The position numbers and the translations under genes are program-made. 64,000 nt of DNA from Rhizobium cauense (lineage in GTDB: Bacteria; Pseudomonadota; Alphaproteobacteria; Rhizobiales; Rhizobiaceae). The notes beneath the pieces were generated by a model that worked only from the letters and a program-made list of their open reading frames with translations, ran no database searches and was not told where the DNA came from. This document shows positions 52,554 through 61,528 of this stretch, piece by piece. The DNA lies in the NCBI RefSeq assembly GCF_019511525.1, contig NZ_JAEUAT010000016.1, positions 62,001-126,000 of the forward strand, read 5' to 3'. Within the stretch, counting starts at the first letter, position 1. Each line of letters begins with the position of its first letter.

Positions 52554-53504
52554 TCAGAACGGAGAGTCCGGGAAGTAGTATTCCTTGGCGTTCTCCTGGG
52601 TGATAAGTGGCGCATCCAGCTTGACCGCTCCTCGCACAGGCGCCTGCCCGACGAGGTTGGCAACCGTCATGTAGATCGCAGTCTTGATCATGGCAGGCGG
52701 GTAAGGCGTCTCGACCGGGGTCATTGCGTCACCGTCGATGACCTTCTTGACGATGTCCTTCATTCCGTTACCACCAAGCGCCAGCTTGATGTCCTTGCGA
52801 CCTGACTCCTTGACGGCCTCCAGTACGCCCAGCAGCATGTCGTCATCGTTTGCCCATACAGCATCGATCTGCGGGTACTTGGCAAGATAGTCCTGCATGA
52901 GTTTGAAGGCGTCATCACTGTTCCAGTTCGCGTACTGGATATCCAGAACCTTGAGATCGGTCCCCTTGATGGCGTCCTGGAAACCCTGGATACGTTCATC
53001 GTCGATCACGGTCGGAATGCCGCGCAGCACGACGAGATTGCCCTTGCCGCCGAGCTTGTCGATCATGAACTTTGCCGTATTGCGGCCCACAGCGATGTTG
53101 TCGCCCGCGAGATAAAGGTCCTGGATGGTCGGGTCGTTAAGGCCCCGATCGACGACCGTGATGAACGTCCCCGAATCCTTGACGGCTTTCACAGGGGTGG
53201 TCAGTTCCTCGGACGTGTAGGGCAGAATGACCAGCGCATCGAGCTTGCGGCCTGCCGAGAGATCTTCGAGCGCACTAACCTGTGCTGTTGCCGAGGGCGA
53301 GGTCTTGACGACGACCTCGACGTTGGGAAATGAAGCGTTGATTTCCTTGGCTGCCGCCTGCGCGTGATAAACGATACCTGCCGTCCATCCGTGATCGGCT
53401 GCGGGGATCGAAACCGCGACGACCTTCTTGTCGGTGGCAAATCCGTGACCTGCGATGAACAAAGTACTCACGGCCGCTGCCGCTATCCATTTCGTAGTAG
53501 ACAT
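52554..53504 (-). CDS. Sugar-type ABC transporter periplasmic substrate-binding protein
   Basis: The 316-residue protein has a signal peptide (MSTTKWIAAAAVSTLFIAGH, cleavage near GFA) and a two-lobe periplasmic-binding fold of the ribose-binding type: VVAVSIPAADHGWTAGIVYH, LPYTSEELTTPVKAVKDSG, VVLRGIPTVIDDERIQGFQD and DAVWANDDDMLLGVLEAV. GGGAGGA precedes the start. It delivers the ligand to the permease encoded upstream in the operon. The ligand is unknown. Confidence 0.93.
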   Translation of the reverse strand: MSTTKWIAAAAVSTLFIAGHGFATDKKVVAVSIPAADHGWTAGIVYHAQAAAKEINASFPNVEVVVKTSPSATAQVSALEDLSAGRKLDALVILPYTSEELTTPVKAVKDSGTFITVVDRGLNDPTIQDLYLAGDNIAVGRNTAKFMIDKLGGKGNLVVLRGIPTVIDDERIQGFQDAIKGTDLKVLDIQYANWNSDDAFKLMQDYLAKYPQIDAVWANDDDMLLGVLEAVKESGRKDIKLALGGNGMKDIVKKVIDGDAMTPVETPYPPAMIKTAIYMTVANLVGQAPVRGAVKLDAPLITQENAKEYYFPDSPF

Positions 53505-53560
53505 TCCATTCCTCCCAAATTTGGACCTAAGACCGTGAACCCGTGTGGTCCTGACACGGA

Positions 53561-54553
53561 TTATTTCGAAAACCTTTGAATGAGCATGGCGATGATGATG
53601 ATGACGCCCTGAACACCTGCTACGAGGTATTCCGAGACGAAGTCGGAAAGCACCATCAGGTTCGCGATGAGTTCGAGAATGACCGCGCCCGCGACCGTTC
53701 CCCAGATGTGTCCCTTGCCGCCCCGAAGTGCGGTTCCCCCAATCACCACCGCAGTGATGACCTGCAGCTCCCAAAGAACACCTGTCGTCGGGGTAGCTGC
53801 TCCTAGTCTCGGCACGTAGCAGATGGCGGCGATTGCAACGCAGGCACCCTGGATCGCGTAGGCGATGGTGCGGGTCTTGATGATCGAGATGCCGGAGTAG
53901 CGCGCGACGTCCTCATTGGCGCCGACGGCCGCGCATTTGCGCCCGTACTTCATCTTGTAGAGGATGAAGGATGCGATCGCGGCAACGGCGATCGAGATCA
54001 CGATAGGCAGTGGGATACCCGCGAGCGTCCCGAAATACACCGGTCGGTACGCGTCGCGCAGGGTGCGGTCGATCGGGATGGTTCCCCCGTCCGACATGTA
54101 GGTAATCAACGCCCTGAAAATGCCCATCGTGCCGAGCGTGGCAATGAATGGTTCGATCTTCCCGACAGTAACGATCAGACCATTCATCAGGCCGCAGAAC
54201 AGCCCCACCGCGACAGCGACCACCATGCCAGCCGGGATTGCCGTTACTCCCCACTCCGGGGCCATCCGGTTCATGAACATGATGGTGATGCCGGTGATGA
54301 ACGCAGCCATTGATCCGACGGATAGATCGAGCCCGCCCGAGGAAATCACGAAGGTGGCGCCCACGGCGATGATGGCGATGAAGGCGCTTCTCGTGATGAC
54401 ATTGCCGAGGTTGGTCGCGGACAGAAAGTCCGGATTGATCGCAAAGCCGATCACCATCAGCGCAGCCAAGGCGACAAAGGGTCCGACGTCGGCCCAGCCG
54501 ATATTCCATTCCCGTTCCGGTCCGACCGAAGTGGAGCCTGTTAATACGGTCAT
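53561..54553 (-). CDS. Sugar-type ABC transporter permease (RbsC type)
   Basis: The 330-residue membrane protein has eight to ten helices and BPD_transp_2 marks: FVISSGGLDLSVGSMAAFIT, TLGTMGIFRALITYMSDGG, and the cytoplasmic loop GANEDVARYSGISIIKTR that contacts the ATPase. It forms the channel as a homodimer. Its start overlaps the ATPase stop by 4 bases, giving translational coupling. Confidence 0.93.
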   Translation of the reverse strand: MTVLTGSTSVGPEREWNIGWADVGPFVALAALMVIGFAINPDFLSATNLGNVITRSAFIAIIAVGATFVISSGGLDLSVGSMAAFITGITIMFMNRMAPEWGVTAIPAGMVVAVAVGLFCGLMNGLIVTVGKIEPFIATLGTMGIFRALITYMSDGGTIPIDRTLRDAYRPVYFGTLAGIPLPIVISIAVAAIASFILYKMKYGRKCAAVGANEDVARYSGISIIKTRTIAYAIQGACVAIAAICYVPRLGAATPTTGVLWELQVITAVVIGGTALRGGKGHIWGTVAGAVILELIANLMVLSDFVSEYLVAGVQGVIIIIAMLIQRFSK

Positions 54554-56127
54554 CTTGTTCCTCCCTGAACACGTTCAGCGGTATCGCTTGTCGCCAAGAG
54601 CGCGACATTGTGTTCTGTCATCTCTTCGCCGGAGACCTCGCCTGCGATGCGCCCCTCACGCATCACAAGGATCCTGTCGCAGATGCCGATCAGTTCCTGC
54701 ATCTCCGACGAGATGACGATGCAGGTCTTGCCCTGCGAGACTAGCAGCTGAATGAAGGCGTAGATCTGCGCCTTGTTGGCGATGTCGATGCCGCGCGTCG
54801 GCTCATCGATCACGACGATCGACGGTGCAGTCAGCAGCACCTTGGCGAGCAGCAGCTTTTGCTGGTTACCGCCTGAGAGCTGGCCCGCCTGGACCCTCGT
54901 ACTCTTGAGGCGAATATCGTATTGCTCGATTGCGTCAGCGAGCGCGGCCCGCTCGCGGCGACGATGCATCAGGAGCCCGGGGTGAAAACGACCGAGAGCT
55001 GATAACGTTAGGTTAGGTGCCAATCCTTCCCGTAGAAGAAGACCTTTTCCCTTTCGGTCCTCGGTCAAATACCCGATCCCCGCATCGAGTGCGGCCCGCG
55101 GCGAATGGATGTCGATGGGCTTGCCCAGCAACTCAACCACACCTTTTGCCGGGCGCAATCCCATGATGCCTTCGAACAGTTCCGTCCTGCCGGCACCGAT
55201 CATCCCGGCAAAGCCCAGTATCTCGGACTTGCGCACCTGGAAGGACACGCCCCTGACGAAACCTGGTACTGAGAGGTCTCGAACCGTCAGTTCGACGCCG
55301 CTCAACGCGTTTACCCGCTTGGGCGGATAGAGCGCGGCGAGATCGCGGCCGACCATCAGGCGAGCCATGTCCGTCTGGCTTAGGGTGTGTCCGGGATAGC
55401 TGCCAACCATCTTGCCGTCGCGCAGCACCGTTACCTTGTCCGCCAGGCGCTGCACCTCATCGAGCCGGTGGCTGATGTATAGAATTGCGGTGCTTTGTTC
55501 TTTCAGTCGCATGATGATCGAAAGCAGACGCTCGACCTCTTCCCCGGTGAGGACTGCAGTCGGCTCGTCGAAGATCGCAAGCTTGTAATCGTCGAGAAGC
55601 GCGCGGGCGATTTGAACGAGCTGTCGATCAGCGAGCGATATGTTGCGCACCAGCGCGTTGGGTGACACATCACAGCCGAGTTCGGAGAGCTTCTCCCTGG
55701 CGATACGTCGCATGGTCTTGTCGTCGACGACCCCGTTACGCATCAGTTCACGACCGAGGAAGAGGTTTTCTGCAACAGTAAGCGCGTCGGCGAGCAGGAT
55801 CTCCTGGTGGACGAGAACGATACCAGCCTGTTGAGCCTGCTCCGGCCTGGAGAACCGGACCGCACCCTCGCCCATGGAAAGCGATCCGGAGCTCGGTTCG
55901 GCGTAGCCCGACAAGAGGCGCATGAAGGTCGACTTGCCAGCGCCGTTTTCGCCAATGACCGCGTGGATCTCACCCGGGAAGATATCGAGCGAGATATCAG
56001 ATAGAACCGTAACTGGTCCGTACTGCTTGGAGATACCCTCGGCGCGCAGAACGGGAGCGCGCGCAACGCTTTGGGTCTCCGTTGCCGACGCCCCTCCGTT
56101 TCGTTCCATGCTCACAACGCTCGGCAT
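54550..56127 (-). CDS. Sugar-type ABC transporter ATPase (two ABC domains, RbsA type)
   Basis: The 525-residue protein has two fused ABC cassettes. The first has Walker A GENGAGKST, a degenerate signature (ISLADRQLVQIAR) and Walker B LAIFDEPTAVL. The second has the usual altered Walker A (GMIGAGRTELFEG), signature LSGGNQQKLLLAK and VVIDEPTRGIDI. It powers import by the permease and binding protein. ATG 56127 is chosen since AGAGG lies upstream; 56109 is an alternative and the frame is open to 56214. The GntR gene ends 11 bases before it on the same strand. Confidence 0.92.
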   Translation of the reverse strand: MPSVVSMERNGGASATETQSVARAPVLRAEGISKQYGPVTVLSDISLDIFPGEIHAVIGENGAGKSTFMRLLSGYAEPSSGSLSMGEGAVRFSRPEQAQQAGIVLVHQEILLADALTVAENLFLGRELMRNGVVDDKTMRRIAREKLSELGCDVSPNALVRNISLADRQLVQIARALLDDYKLAIFDEPTAVLTGEEVERLLSIIMRLKEQSTAILYISHRLDEVQRLADKVTVLRDGKMVGSYPGHTLSQTDMARLMVGRDLAALYPPKRVNALSGVELTVRDLSVPGFVRGVSFQVRKSEILGFAGMIGAGRTELFEGIMGLRPAKGVVELLGKPIDIHSPRAALDAGIGYLTEDRKGKGLLLREGLAPNLTLSALGRFHPGLLMHRRRERAALADAIEQYDIRLKSTRVQAGQLSGGNQQKLLLAKVLLTAPSIVVIDEPTRGIDIANKAQIYAFIQLLVSQGKTCIVISSEMQELIGICDRILVMREGRIAGEVSGEEMTEHNVALLATSDTAERVQGGTR

Positions 56128-56137
56128 CGGCGGCCTC

Positions 56138-56839
56138 TTAATCGAACGCGGGGAGCAGTCGGTCACGCGAGTGCTCGAGATGGACACGCATTGCCGCTTC
56201 GGCTGCGGAAGCATCGCCCGCAGCGAACGCGGTGATCAGGGCCTCATGTTCATCCAGAGCTTCCTCGGTAACCCGGGAGTGAAACATCAAACGGAAAATG
56301 TGAAAGTGCGTGTGTTGATGGCTCAGCGTCTCGCGAATGAGCTCGTTTCCAGCAATTTCCAGAATCTTGTCGTGGAAGAGCGCGTCCTGGCGAGCGAAGG
56401 TCGAATAGCGCAGTCGTTCGTCGCCGCCGTCGCGCCGACCCATCACACCTGCGGCCTCTTTAAGTGCGGAGAGCTTGTGCTCGTCCATGACAGATGCAGC
56501 CTTGGCTGCGCTCGCAGGCTCAAGCAGCAGACGGAGCTGATAGAGTTCATCAAAACGCCTGCGAGCGATCTGAGGCGCTGCGCTGTAACCGATGAGATGG
56601 GTCTTGACGACAAGCCCTTCTCCCTCAAGGCGACCAAGCGCCTCGCGGATTGGGGTCTGTGAGACGTTGAGTTCACGGACGAGGTTATCGACAGTAATCC
56701 TCGCGCCTGGCGCGATCTTCAAGGACATCAGCTGGGCGAAGATCGCGTCATAGACGCTGCCTGCGAGGCTGTTGCTCCGCTGAATGAATCCACTTGGGTC
56801 GGGCGCTTCGTTCAACATCGTCGTATTCCGGTCGTGCAT
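56138..56839 (-). CDS. GntR-family (FCD domain) transcriptional regulator
   Basis: The 233-residue protein has an N-terminal winged helix (VYDAIFAQLMSLKIAPGARI, VSQTPIREALGRLEGEGLV) and a C-terminal FCD all-helical ligand domain (QLRLLLEPASAAKAA, DALFHDKILEIAGNELIRET, HEALITAFAAGDASAAEAAM) with metal-binding His positions. Such proteins usually repress a divergent catabolic operon until a metabolite binds. It is transcribed away from the dehydrogenase genes and with the transporter genes. ATG 56839 follows AGAGG; starts at 56875 or 56818 are possible. Confidence 0.91.
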   Translation of the reverse strand: MHDRNTTMLNEAPDPSGFIQRSNSLAGSVYDAIFAQLMSLKIAPGARITVDNLVRELNVSQTPIREALGRLEGEGLVVKTHLIGYSAAPQIARRRFDELYQLRLLLEPASAAKAASVMDEHKLSALKEAAGVMGRRDGGDERLRYSTFARQDALFHDKILEIAGNELIRETLSHQHTHFHIFRLMFHSRVTEEALDEHEALITAFAAGDASAAEAAMRVHLEHSRDRLLPAFD

Positions 56840-56885
56840 TATTTTTTGCCTCTTGACACAACCCATCGCTAACATGATGCTCCGC

Positions 56886-56912
56886 GATATGCAATCCCAT
56901 ATCCTATAGGAT
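56886..56912. promoter_or_regulatory. Operator candidate in the divergent promoter: two inverted repeats
   Basis: ATCCTATAGGAT (56901-56912) is a perfect 12-base palindrome. GATATG-N6-CATATC (56886-56903) is a second inverted repeat that overlaps it. Both lie between the GntR gene and the LDH2-type gene, where a GntR/FCD regulator would bind. TTGACA at 56853-56858 could be a -35 element for the plus-strand operon; its -10 is poor. Confidence 0.5.
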
Positions 56913-56929
56913 TTTATATCGGAGATATC

Positions 56930-57964
56930 GTGAGGGTAGATGAAGACGGCGCCATGGCGTTAGCAACACGCCTCCTTGCGGACCGCGGGACGCCTGCGGC
57001 CCACGCTGCAATGCAGGCACGCGTACTGGTGGAAGGGGAACTGAAAGGCCATCCGTCCCATGGACTGCAGCGGCTGCCGCGTATCTTGTCCCGGATTGAG
57101 CGCGACCTTATCGACGCATCGACCGCGGGAATGCAAAACTGGCGCTCGTCCTCGTTCCTTGATGTTGATGGCCAGAAAGGACTGGGACCAGTTGTCGCCC
57201 ATGCCGCGCTCGACCGGATCGCAGAAAGGGCTCGTGAAACTGGCATCGCAATCGCCGGGATCCGCAACTCCAACCATCTCGGCATGCTTGCACACTACGT
57301 CGAATGCGTCGCTCGCCGGGGCCAGATCGGCATCGTCATGTCCTCGAGCGAAGCGCTTGTTCACCCCTATGGAGGGACGCGCGCGCTGCTCGGAACCAAC
57401 CCGCTCGCGATCGCTGTTCCCACATCGGGAAGGCCACTCATCGTAGACCTTGCGACTGGTGTCGTTTCAATGGGCAAAATTCACCACCATGCCGCAAATG
57501 GCGTCCCCATTCCTGAAGGCTGGGCACGAGACGCGAGCGGGACGCCGACCACGGATGCAGCAGCCGCGACAAAGGGCTCGATCGGGCCATTCGGCGATGC
57601 AAAGGGCTACGCGCTCGCAACGGCTCTCGAGCTGCTCGTTGCCTCGATAGCACGTTCGGCCCTGGCACCTGACGTACGCGGTACGCTCGACGCGGACAAC
57701 GTCTGTAACAAAGGTGATGTGCTGATCGTAATCGACGCCCGCACCGAGCCAGACCTTCTTACGGTGTTCAGTGACTATCTCGAGCGCATCCGAACTTCCA
57801 TCCCCGCTGATCCTTTGCGCCCCGTGACAGTTCCCGGCGACGGCGCATCGTCGCGGCGTGAACAGGCGCACAAGGACGGAATCGAGATCAGCCCCAAACT
57901 CTGGGACGAGCTCAACGCCCTTTCTTATTCGAACAATCCACCTGTCAGAGGACATGGACAATGA
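56930..57964 (+). CDS. LDH2-type (malate/L-lactate/ureidoglycolate) dehydrogenase
   Basis: The 344-residue protein belongs to the Ldh_2/type II malate-lactate dehydrogenase family, a fold distinct from classical MDH. It has the catalytic-region GHPSHGLQRLPR, AGIRNSNHLGMLAHYV, LVHPYGGTRALLGTNPLAIA, PEGWARDASGTPTTDAAAA and PFGDAKGYALATALELL. It oxidises or reduces a 2-hydroxy/2-oxo acid with NAD(P). GTG start with GGAG 5 bases upstream. It heads a four-gene operon and overlaps the next gene by 4 bases. Substrate unknown. Confidence 0.9.
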   Translation: MRVDEDGAMALATRLLADRGTPAAHAAMQARVLVEGELKGHPSHGLQRLPRILSRIERDLIDASTAGMQNWRSSSFLDVDGQKGLGPVVAHAALDRIAERARETGIAIAGIRNSNHLGMLAHYVECVARRGQIGIVMSSSEALVHPYGGTRALLGTNPLAIAVPTSGRPLIVDLATGVVSMGKIHHHAANGVPIPEGWARDASGTPTTDAAAATKGSIGPFGDAKGYALATALELLVASIARSALAPDVRGTLDADNVCNKGDVLIVIDARTEPDLLTVFSDYLERIRTSIPADPLRPVTVPGDGASSRREQAHKDGIEISPKLWDELNALSYSNNPPVRGHGQ

Positions 57965-59187
57965 CCCTTTTCGCCGCGATCCGTCTTCCCCGTGAAATTC
58001 TCTTCGGCAAGGGGCAGCGCCATGCCCTCCCCTCGGTTGCGGCCAAACTAGGCAGTCGCGCGCTGATCTGCACGGACGAACGGTTCGCAGGCACGACCGT
58101 CTTCGCCGAGATCATTAAGTCGCTGGAGGCTGCGAACATTGCAGTGCTGATTCATGATGGTGTCCAGCCTGACGTTCCGGTCGCTACCGTTTCGGTATGC
58201 GTGGAGGACGCACGCAGCTTTGATCCCGATCTGGTGATCGGGATTGGCGGAGGGAGTTGCCTTGATATGGCGAAGTGTGCGGCCCTGCTGCTCACCCACG
58301 GCGGCGCGTTGAAGGATTACTATGGCGAGTACAAGGTCCCAGGTCCCACGATCCCCGTCATTGCCGTACCCACAACGGCAGGAACGGGATCCGAAGTCAC
58401 TCCCGTTGCTGTCATCTCCGATACAGACCGCACGCTGAAGGTCGGGATATCCAGCCCCTATCTCATCGCGGCCGTGGCGATCTGCGATCCGGAACTGACG
58501 ATGACCTGCCCTCCTGGACTGACCGCAATCGCCGGAGCTGACGCCCTGACCCACGCTATCGAGGCTTTCACTGCCGCTCGCAGAGGCGCCGACCCTGCCT
58601 TGGCGCAAGAACACGTCTTCATCGGAAAGAGCGCCCTCACCGATCATTTTGCACTTTTGGCAATCAAGCTTCTGGGCCGCAGTCTCGAAAAGGCTTGCAC
58701 GGATGGATCTGACGAAGAGGCCCGGGCCGATGTCATGATGGGAGCCTTGGCAGCGGGTTGTGCCTTCGGGACAGCAGGAACAGCAGCGGCCCACGCCATC
58801 CAGTACCCGGCCGGAGCGCTGACCCACACCGCCCACGGCCTCGGTGTCGCAACCATGATGCCGTACGTGATGAACTACAACAGGTCGGTTTCAACCGCCG
58901 AAATGGCCGAGATTGCCGGAGCGCTTGGCCTTCACAGCATGGATGGCGATCCAAAGCAGCTTGCCGTCGCCGCGATAGAGGAAATTCGCAGGCTGTTTGC
59001 AGCGATCGGTATCACCCCCACCCTTGCCGATCTCGGGCTGGCCGCCGACAAGCTCGATTGGACGGCAGAGCAGGCCTTCGGCATCGACAGGCTCATCAAG
59101 AACAATCCCAGGCCGTTCGATCTCGACGCGATGAAGCGTCTTGTAAGAGCAGCTTACGACGGCGACCTCGCCGCCTCCGCAATTTGA
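57961..59187 (+). CDS. Iron-containing alcohol dehydrogenase
   Basis: The 408-residue protein has the Fe-ADH (group III) layout: nucleotide-binding IGIGGGSCLDMAKCAALLL, PTTAGTGSEVTPVAVISD and the metal ligands in GADALTHAIEAF and the histidine-rich ALTHTAHGLGVATMMPYV. It interconverts an alcohol and aldehyde with NAD(H). The neighbour aldehyde dehydrogenase would take the aldehyde to an acid; this Fe-ADH plus SSADH-like pairing is also seen in 4-hydroxybutyrate use in Agrobacterium, which makes that compound a candidate (inference). Confidence 0.92.
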   Translation: MTLFAAIRLPREILFGKGQRHALPSVAAKLGSRALICTDERFAGTTVFAEIIKSLEAANIAVLIHDGVQPDVPVATVSVCVEDARSFDPDLVIGIGGGSCLDMAKCAALLLTHGGALKDYYGEYKVPGPTIPVIAVPTTAGTGSEVTPVAVISDTDRTLKVGISSPYLIAAVAICDPELTMTCPPGLTAIAGADALTHAIEAFTAARRGADPALAQEHVFIGKSALTDHFALLAIKLLGRSLEKACTDGSDEEARADVMMGALAAGCAFGTAGTAAAHAIQYPAGALTHTAHGLGVATMMPYVMNYNRSVSTAEMAEIAGALGLHSMDGDPKQLAVAAIEEIRRLFAAIGITPTLADLGLAADKLDWTAEQAFGIDRLIKNNPRPFDLDAMKRLVRAAYDGDLAASAI

Positions 59188-59204
59188 ACATCGAGGAAAA
59201 ACTC

Positions 59205-60692
59205 ATGACCATTGCCCAGCAGATCCATGCAACCCACCGCGAGATGCCGGACATCGACGCAGCCGCACGCGGGCTTTACATCGACGGGTCATGGCGACCG
59301 TCGCAGTCCGGTCGGCAAATAGATGTCGTCGACCCGTCGACTGGTGTCGTTCTCGCAGCTGTGCCTGATGCGACAATCGACGATGCCCAGGCATGCATCG
59401 ATGCGGCAGCGGCGTCCGCGCCTGCCTGGCGTGCCACCCCACCCCGCAAGCGATCCGAGGTCCTGCGACGCTGCTTTGAACTCATGGTCGAACGCTCGGA
59501 GATGCTGGCGACCCTGATCTCGATGGAGAACGGCAAGGCGTTGCGGGACGCGCGCGGCGAAGTCGCCTACGCAGCCGAATTCTTCCGCTGGAACGCCGAA
59601 GAGGCAGTACGCATCACCGGAGAGTTCGGTATTGCACCGTCCGGCACGAACCGCATCATCGTGGATTATCAGCCGATCGGGATCTGCCTGATGATCACGC
59701 CCTGGAACTTCCCGGCAGCAATGGCAACCCGCAAGATCGCCCCTGCCCTGGCGGCGGGCTGTACGGTCATCCTCAAGCCTGCCAGCGAAACGCCTCTCAC
59801 GGCCTACGCGCTTGCGGCAATCTACGAAGAGGCTGGCGTGCCGAAGGGTGTCGTCAACGTTCTGACAACTACTAATCCTGGATCGATGACGGCACATGTC
59901 CTGGCCGATCCGCGTGTCCGGAAGCTCTCCTTCACGGGATCGACAGGCGTCGGCAAACAACTGCTCGCAGAGGCAGCGAAGCATGTCATCTCGTGCTCAA
60001 TGGAACTCGGCGGCAATGCGCCCTTCGTGGTTTTCGATGATGCCGATCTCGATGCCGCGCTCAACGGGGCAATGATCGCCAAGATGCGCAATGCGGGCGA
60101 AGCATGTACGGCGGCAAACCGCTTCTACGTGCAGTCGGGCATCTATGAAGCATTCGCCGAAGGATTGACCAGGCGTATGGCGGCATTGAACGTCGGTCCG
60201 GGCATCAACGCCGAGACCGACTGCGGCCCGATGATTACTCGCAAGGCAGTCGAAAAGATCAGCCGCCTGGTTGACGATTCGAAAGCCAAGGGCGCGCGCG
60301 TTCTATGCGGCGGTGAAACGCCGTCCGGGTCTGGTTTCTTCTACCCGCCGACTGTCCTTGCCGACGTCCCGGTAAACTCCGAGATGATGTCGGAGGAGAT
60401 TTTCGGTCCCGTTGCACCGCTTTACCGTTTCCAAGACGAGGAGGAAGCCGTAGCGCGGGCCAACGATACGGAATATGGGCTTGCGGCCTATGTGTACACC
60501 CGTGACCTTGCACGCGGCCTGCGCGTTTCTTCCGCCATCGAAGCAGGTATGATCGCCCTCAATCGAGGTCTGGTCTCCGATCCGGCAGCGCCGTTCGGCG
60601 GCGTAAAGCAGAGCGGGCTGGGGCGCGAGGGCGGACAGCACCATGGCATTGCCGAATTCATGGAAGCCAAATATATCGCTACGAGTTTCTGA
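59205..60692 (+). CDS. NAD(P)-dependent aldehyde dehydrogenase, succinate-semialdehyde-dehydrogenase-like
   Basis: The 495-residue protein is a full-length aldehyde dehydrogenase: TPWNFPAAMATRKIAPALAA, KLSFTGSTGVGKQL, catalytic Glu in SMELGGNAPFVVFDDADLD and Cys in NAGEACTAANRFYV. The GabD-like features point to succinate semialdehyde or a similar short acid-aldehyde. CGAGGAAAA precedes ATG 59205; a much longer open frame from 58758 overlaps the Fe-ADH gene and is spurious. It is the third gene of the operon. Confidence 0.92.
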   Translation: MTIAQQIHATHREMPDIDAAARGLYIDGSWRPSQSGRQIDVVDPSTGVVLAAVPDATIDDAQACIDAAAASAPAWRATPPRKRSEVLRRCFELMVERSEMLATLISMENGKALRDARGEVAYAAEFFRWNAEEAVRITGEFGIAPSGTNRIIVDYQPIGICLMITPWNFPAAMATRKIAPALAAGCTVILKPASETPLTAYALAAIYEEAGVPKGVVNVLTTTNPGSMTAHVLADPRVRKLSFTGSTGVGKQLLAEAAKHVISCSMELGGNAPFVVFDDADLDAALNGAMIAKMRNAGEACTAANRFYVQSGIYEAFAEGLTRRMAALNVGPGINAETDCGPMITRKAVEKISRLVDDSKAKGARVLCGGETPSGSGFFYPPTVLADVPVNSEMMSEEIFGPVAPLYRFQDEEEAVARANDTEYGLAAYVYTRDLARGLRVSSAIEAGMIALNRGLVSDPAAPFGGVKQSGLGREGGQHHGIAEFMEAKYIATSF

Positions 60693-60706
60693 AGCGGGGG
60701 GCTTTT

Positions 60707-61528
60707 ATGGAAACCGACCCATTCCGGATCCGCGACCATGTCGCGGATTTCGATGCGATTGTCGATGAAATCGTCGCGGCCAGTGCGAGGTCGCGCGAAA
60801 CCTTGCCTATGATTGCGGACGTCGCATATGGCGATGGACCTGATGAAACGGTGGACATCTTCTTTCCAAAGGGGCCGCGTGAGAACCTTCCTGTCCACCT
60901 GTTTATCCACGGCGGCTATTGGCGAATGTTCTCGAAGCGAGACTACTCTTGCATCGCCAACACCGTCACTTTGGCCGGCGCAATCGCCGTGATCGTCGAC
61001 TATTCGCTCATGCCGGGACAGCGGATGAACGTGATTGTCGATCAGGTCGTCCGTGCTAAGCGATGGGTGATCGAGTGTATCGCAGATTATGGAGGCAACC
61101 CGTCATGTCTTTCTGTCAGCGGGCACTCCGCCGGCGCACATCTGGCGACATTCATGTTCGAAGAAAGCGAAAAAGCTTCTTCTGTTCAGGGTGCTCTTTT
61201 GCTCGGCGGCCTTTATGATCTTGCGCCGCTGCAACAATCCTTTTTGCAAAGTGAGATAGCGCTGACCGAGGACGAGGTGTCTCGCTTCACACCCCTTCTC
61301 CGGCGCCATGATGGGAATTGTAACGTCGTCCTGGCTGTCGGTGAAGACGAAACGCTTCCCTTTCATGAGCAAGCGAATGCTTTCGATAACCGCCTTGCAG
61401 CCCAAGGCCTCTCGGTATCATCCAAAATCATAGCTGGTCGTAATCATATGAACTCCGTCCGCGACCTGGGAGTGCCGGGAACCGAGGCGGGAGAGCTTCT
61501 GATGAGCCTTATAACTGGTGACACATGA
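60707..61528 (+). CDS. Alpha/beta hydrolase, arylformamidase/esterase type
   Basis: The 273-residue cytoplasmic protein has the HGG oxyanion motif (FIHGGYWRMF), nucleophile elbow SGHSAGAHLATF, a late aspartate (AVGEDE) and a histidine (IAGRNHMNSV). This is the carboxylesterase/kynurenine-formamidase-like group. It begins 14 bases after the aldehyde dehydrogenase and ends the operon. It might cut an ester, lactone or amide to free the alcohol or acid used by the other enzymes. Confidence 0.88.
   Translation: METDPFRIRDHVADFDAIVDEIVAASARSRETLPMIADVAYGDGPDETVDIFFPKGPRENLPVHLFIHGGYWRMFSKRDYSCIANTVTLAGAIAVIVDYSLMPGQRMNVIVDQVVRAKRWVIECIADYGGNPSCLSVSGHSAGAHLATFMFEESEKASSVQGALLLGGLYDLAPLQQSFLQSEIALTEDEVSRFTPLLRRHDGNCNVVLAVGEDETLPFHEQANAFDNRLAAQGLSVSSKIIAGRNHMNSVRDLGVPGTEAGELLMSLITGDT

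Noticed and set aside
58758..59204. A long in-frame extension of the aldehyde dehydrogenase upstream of 59205.
   Set aside because: It lies wholly inside the Fe-alcohol dehydrogenase gene, is rich in Arg and Cys without family resemblance, and a good ribosome-binding site precedes 59205.
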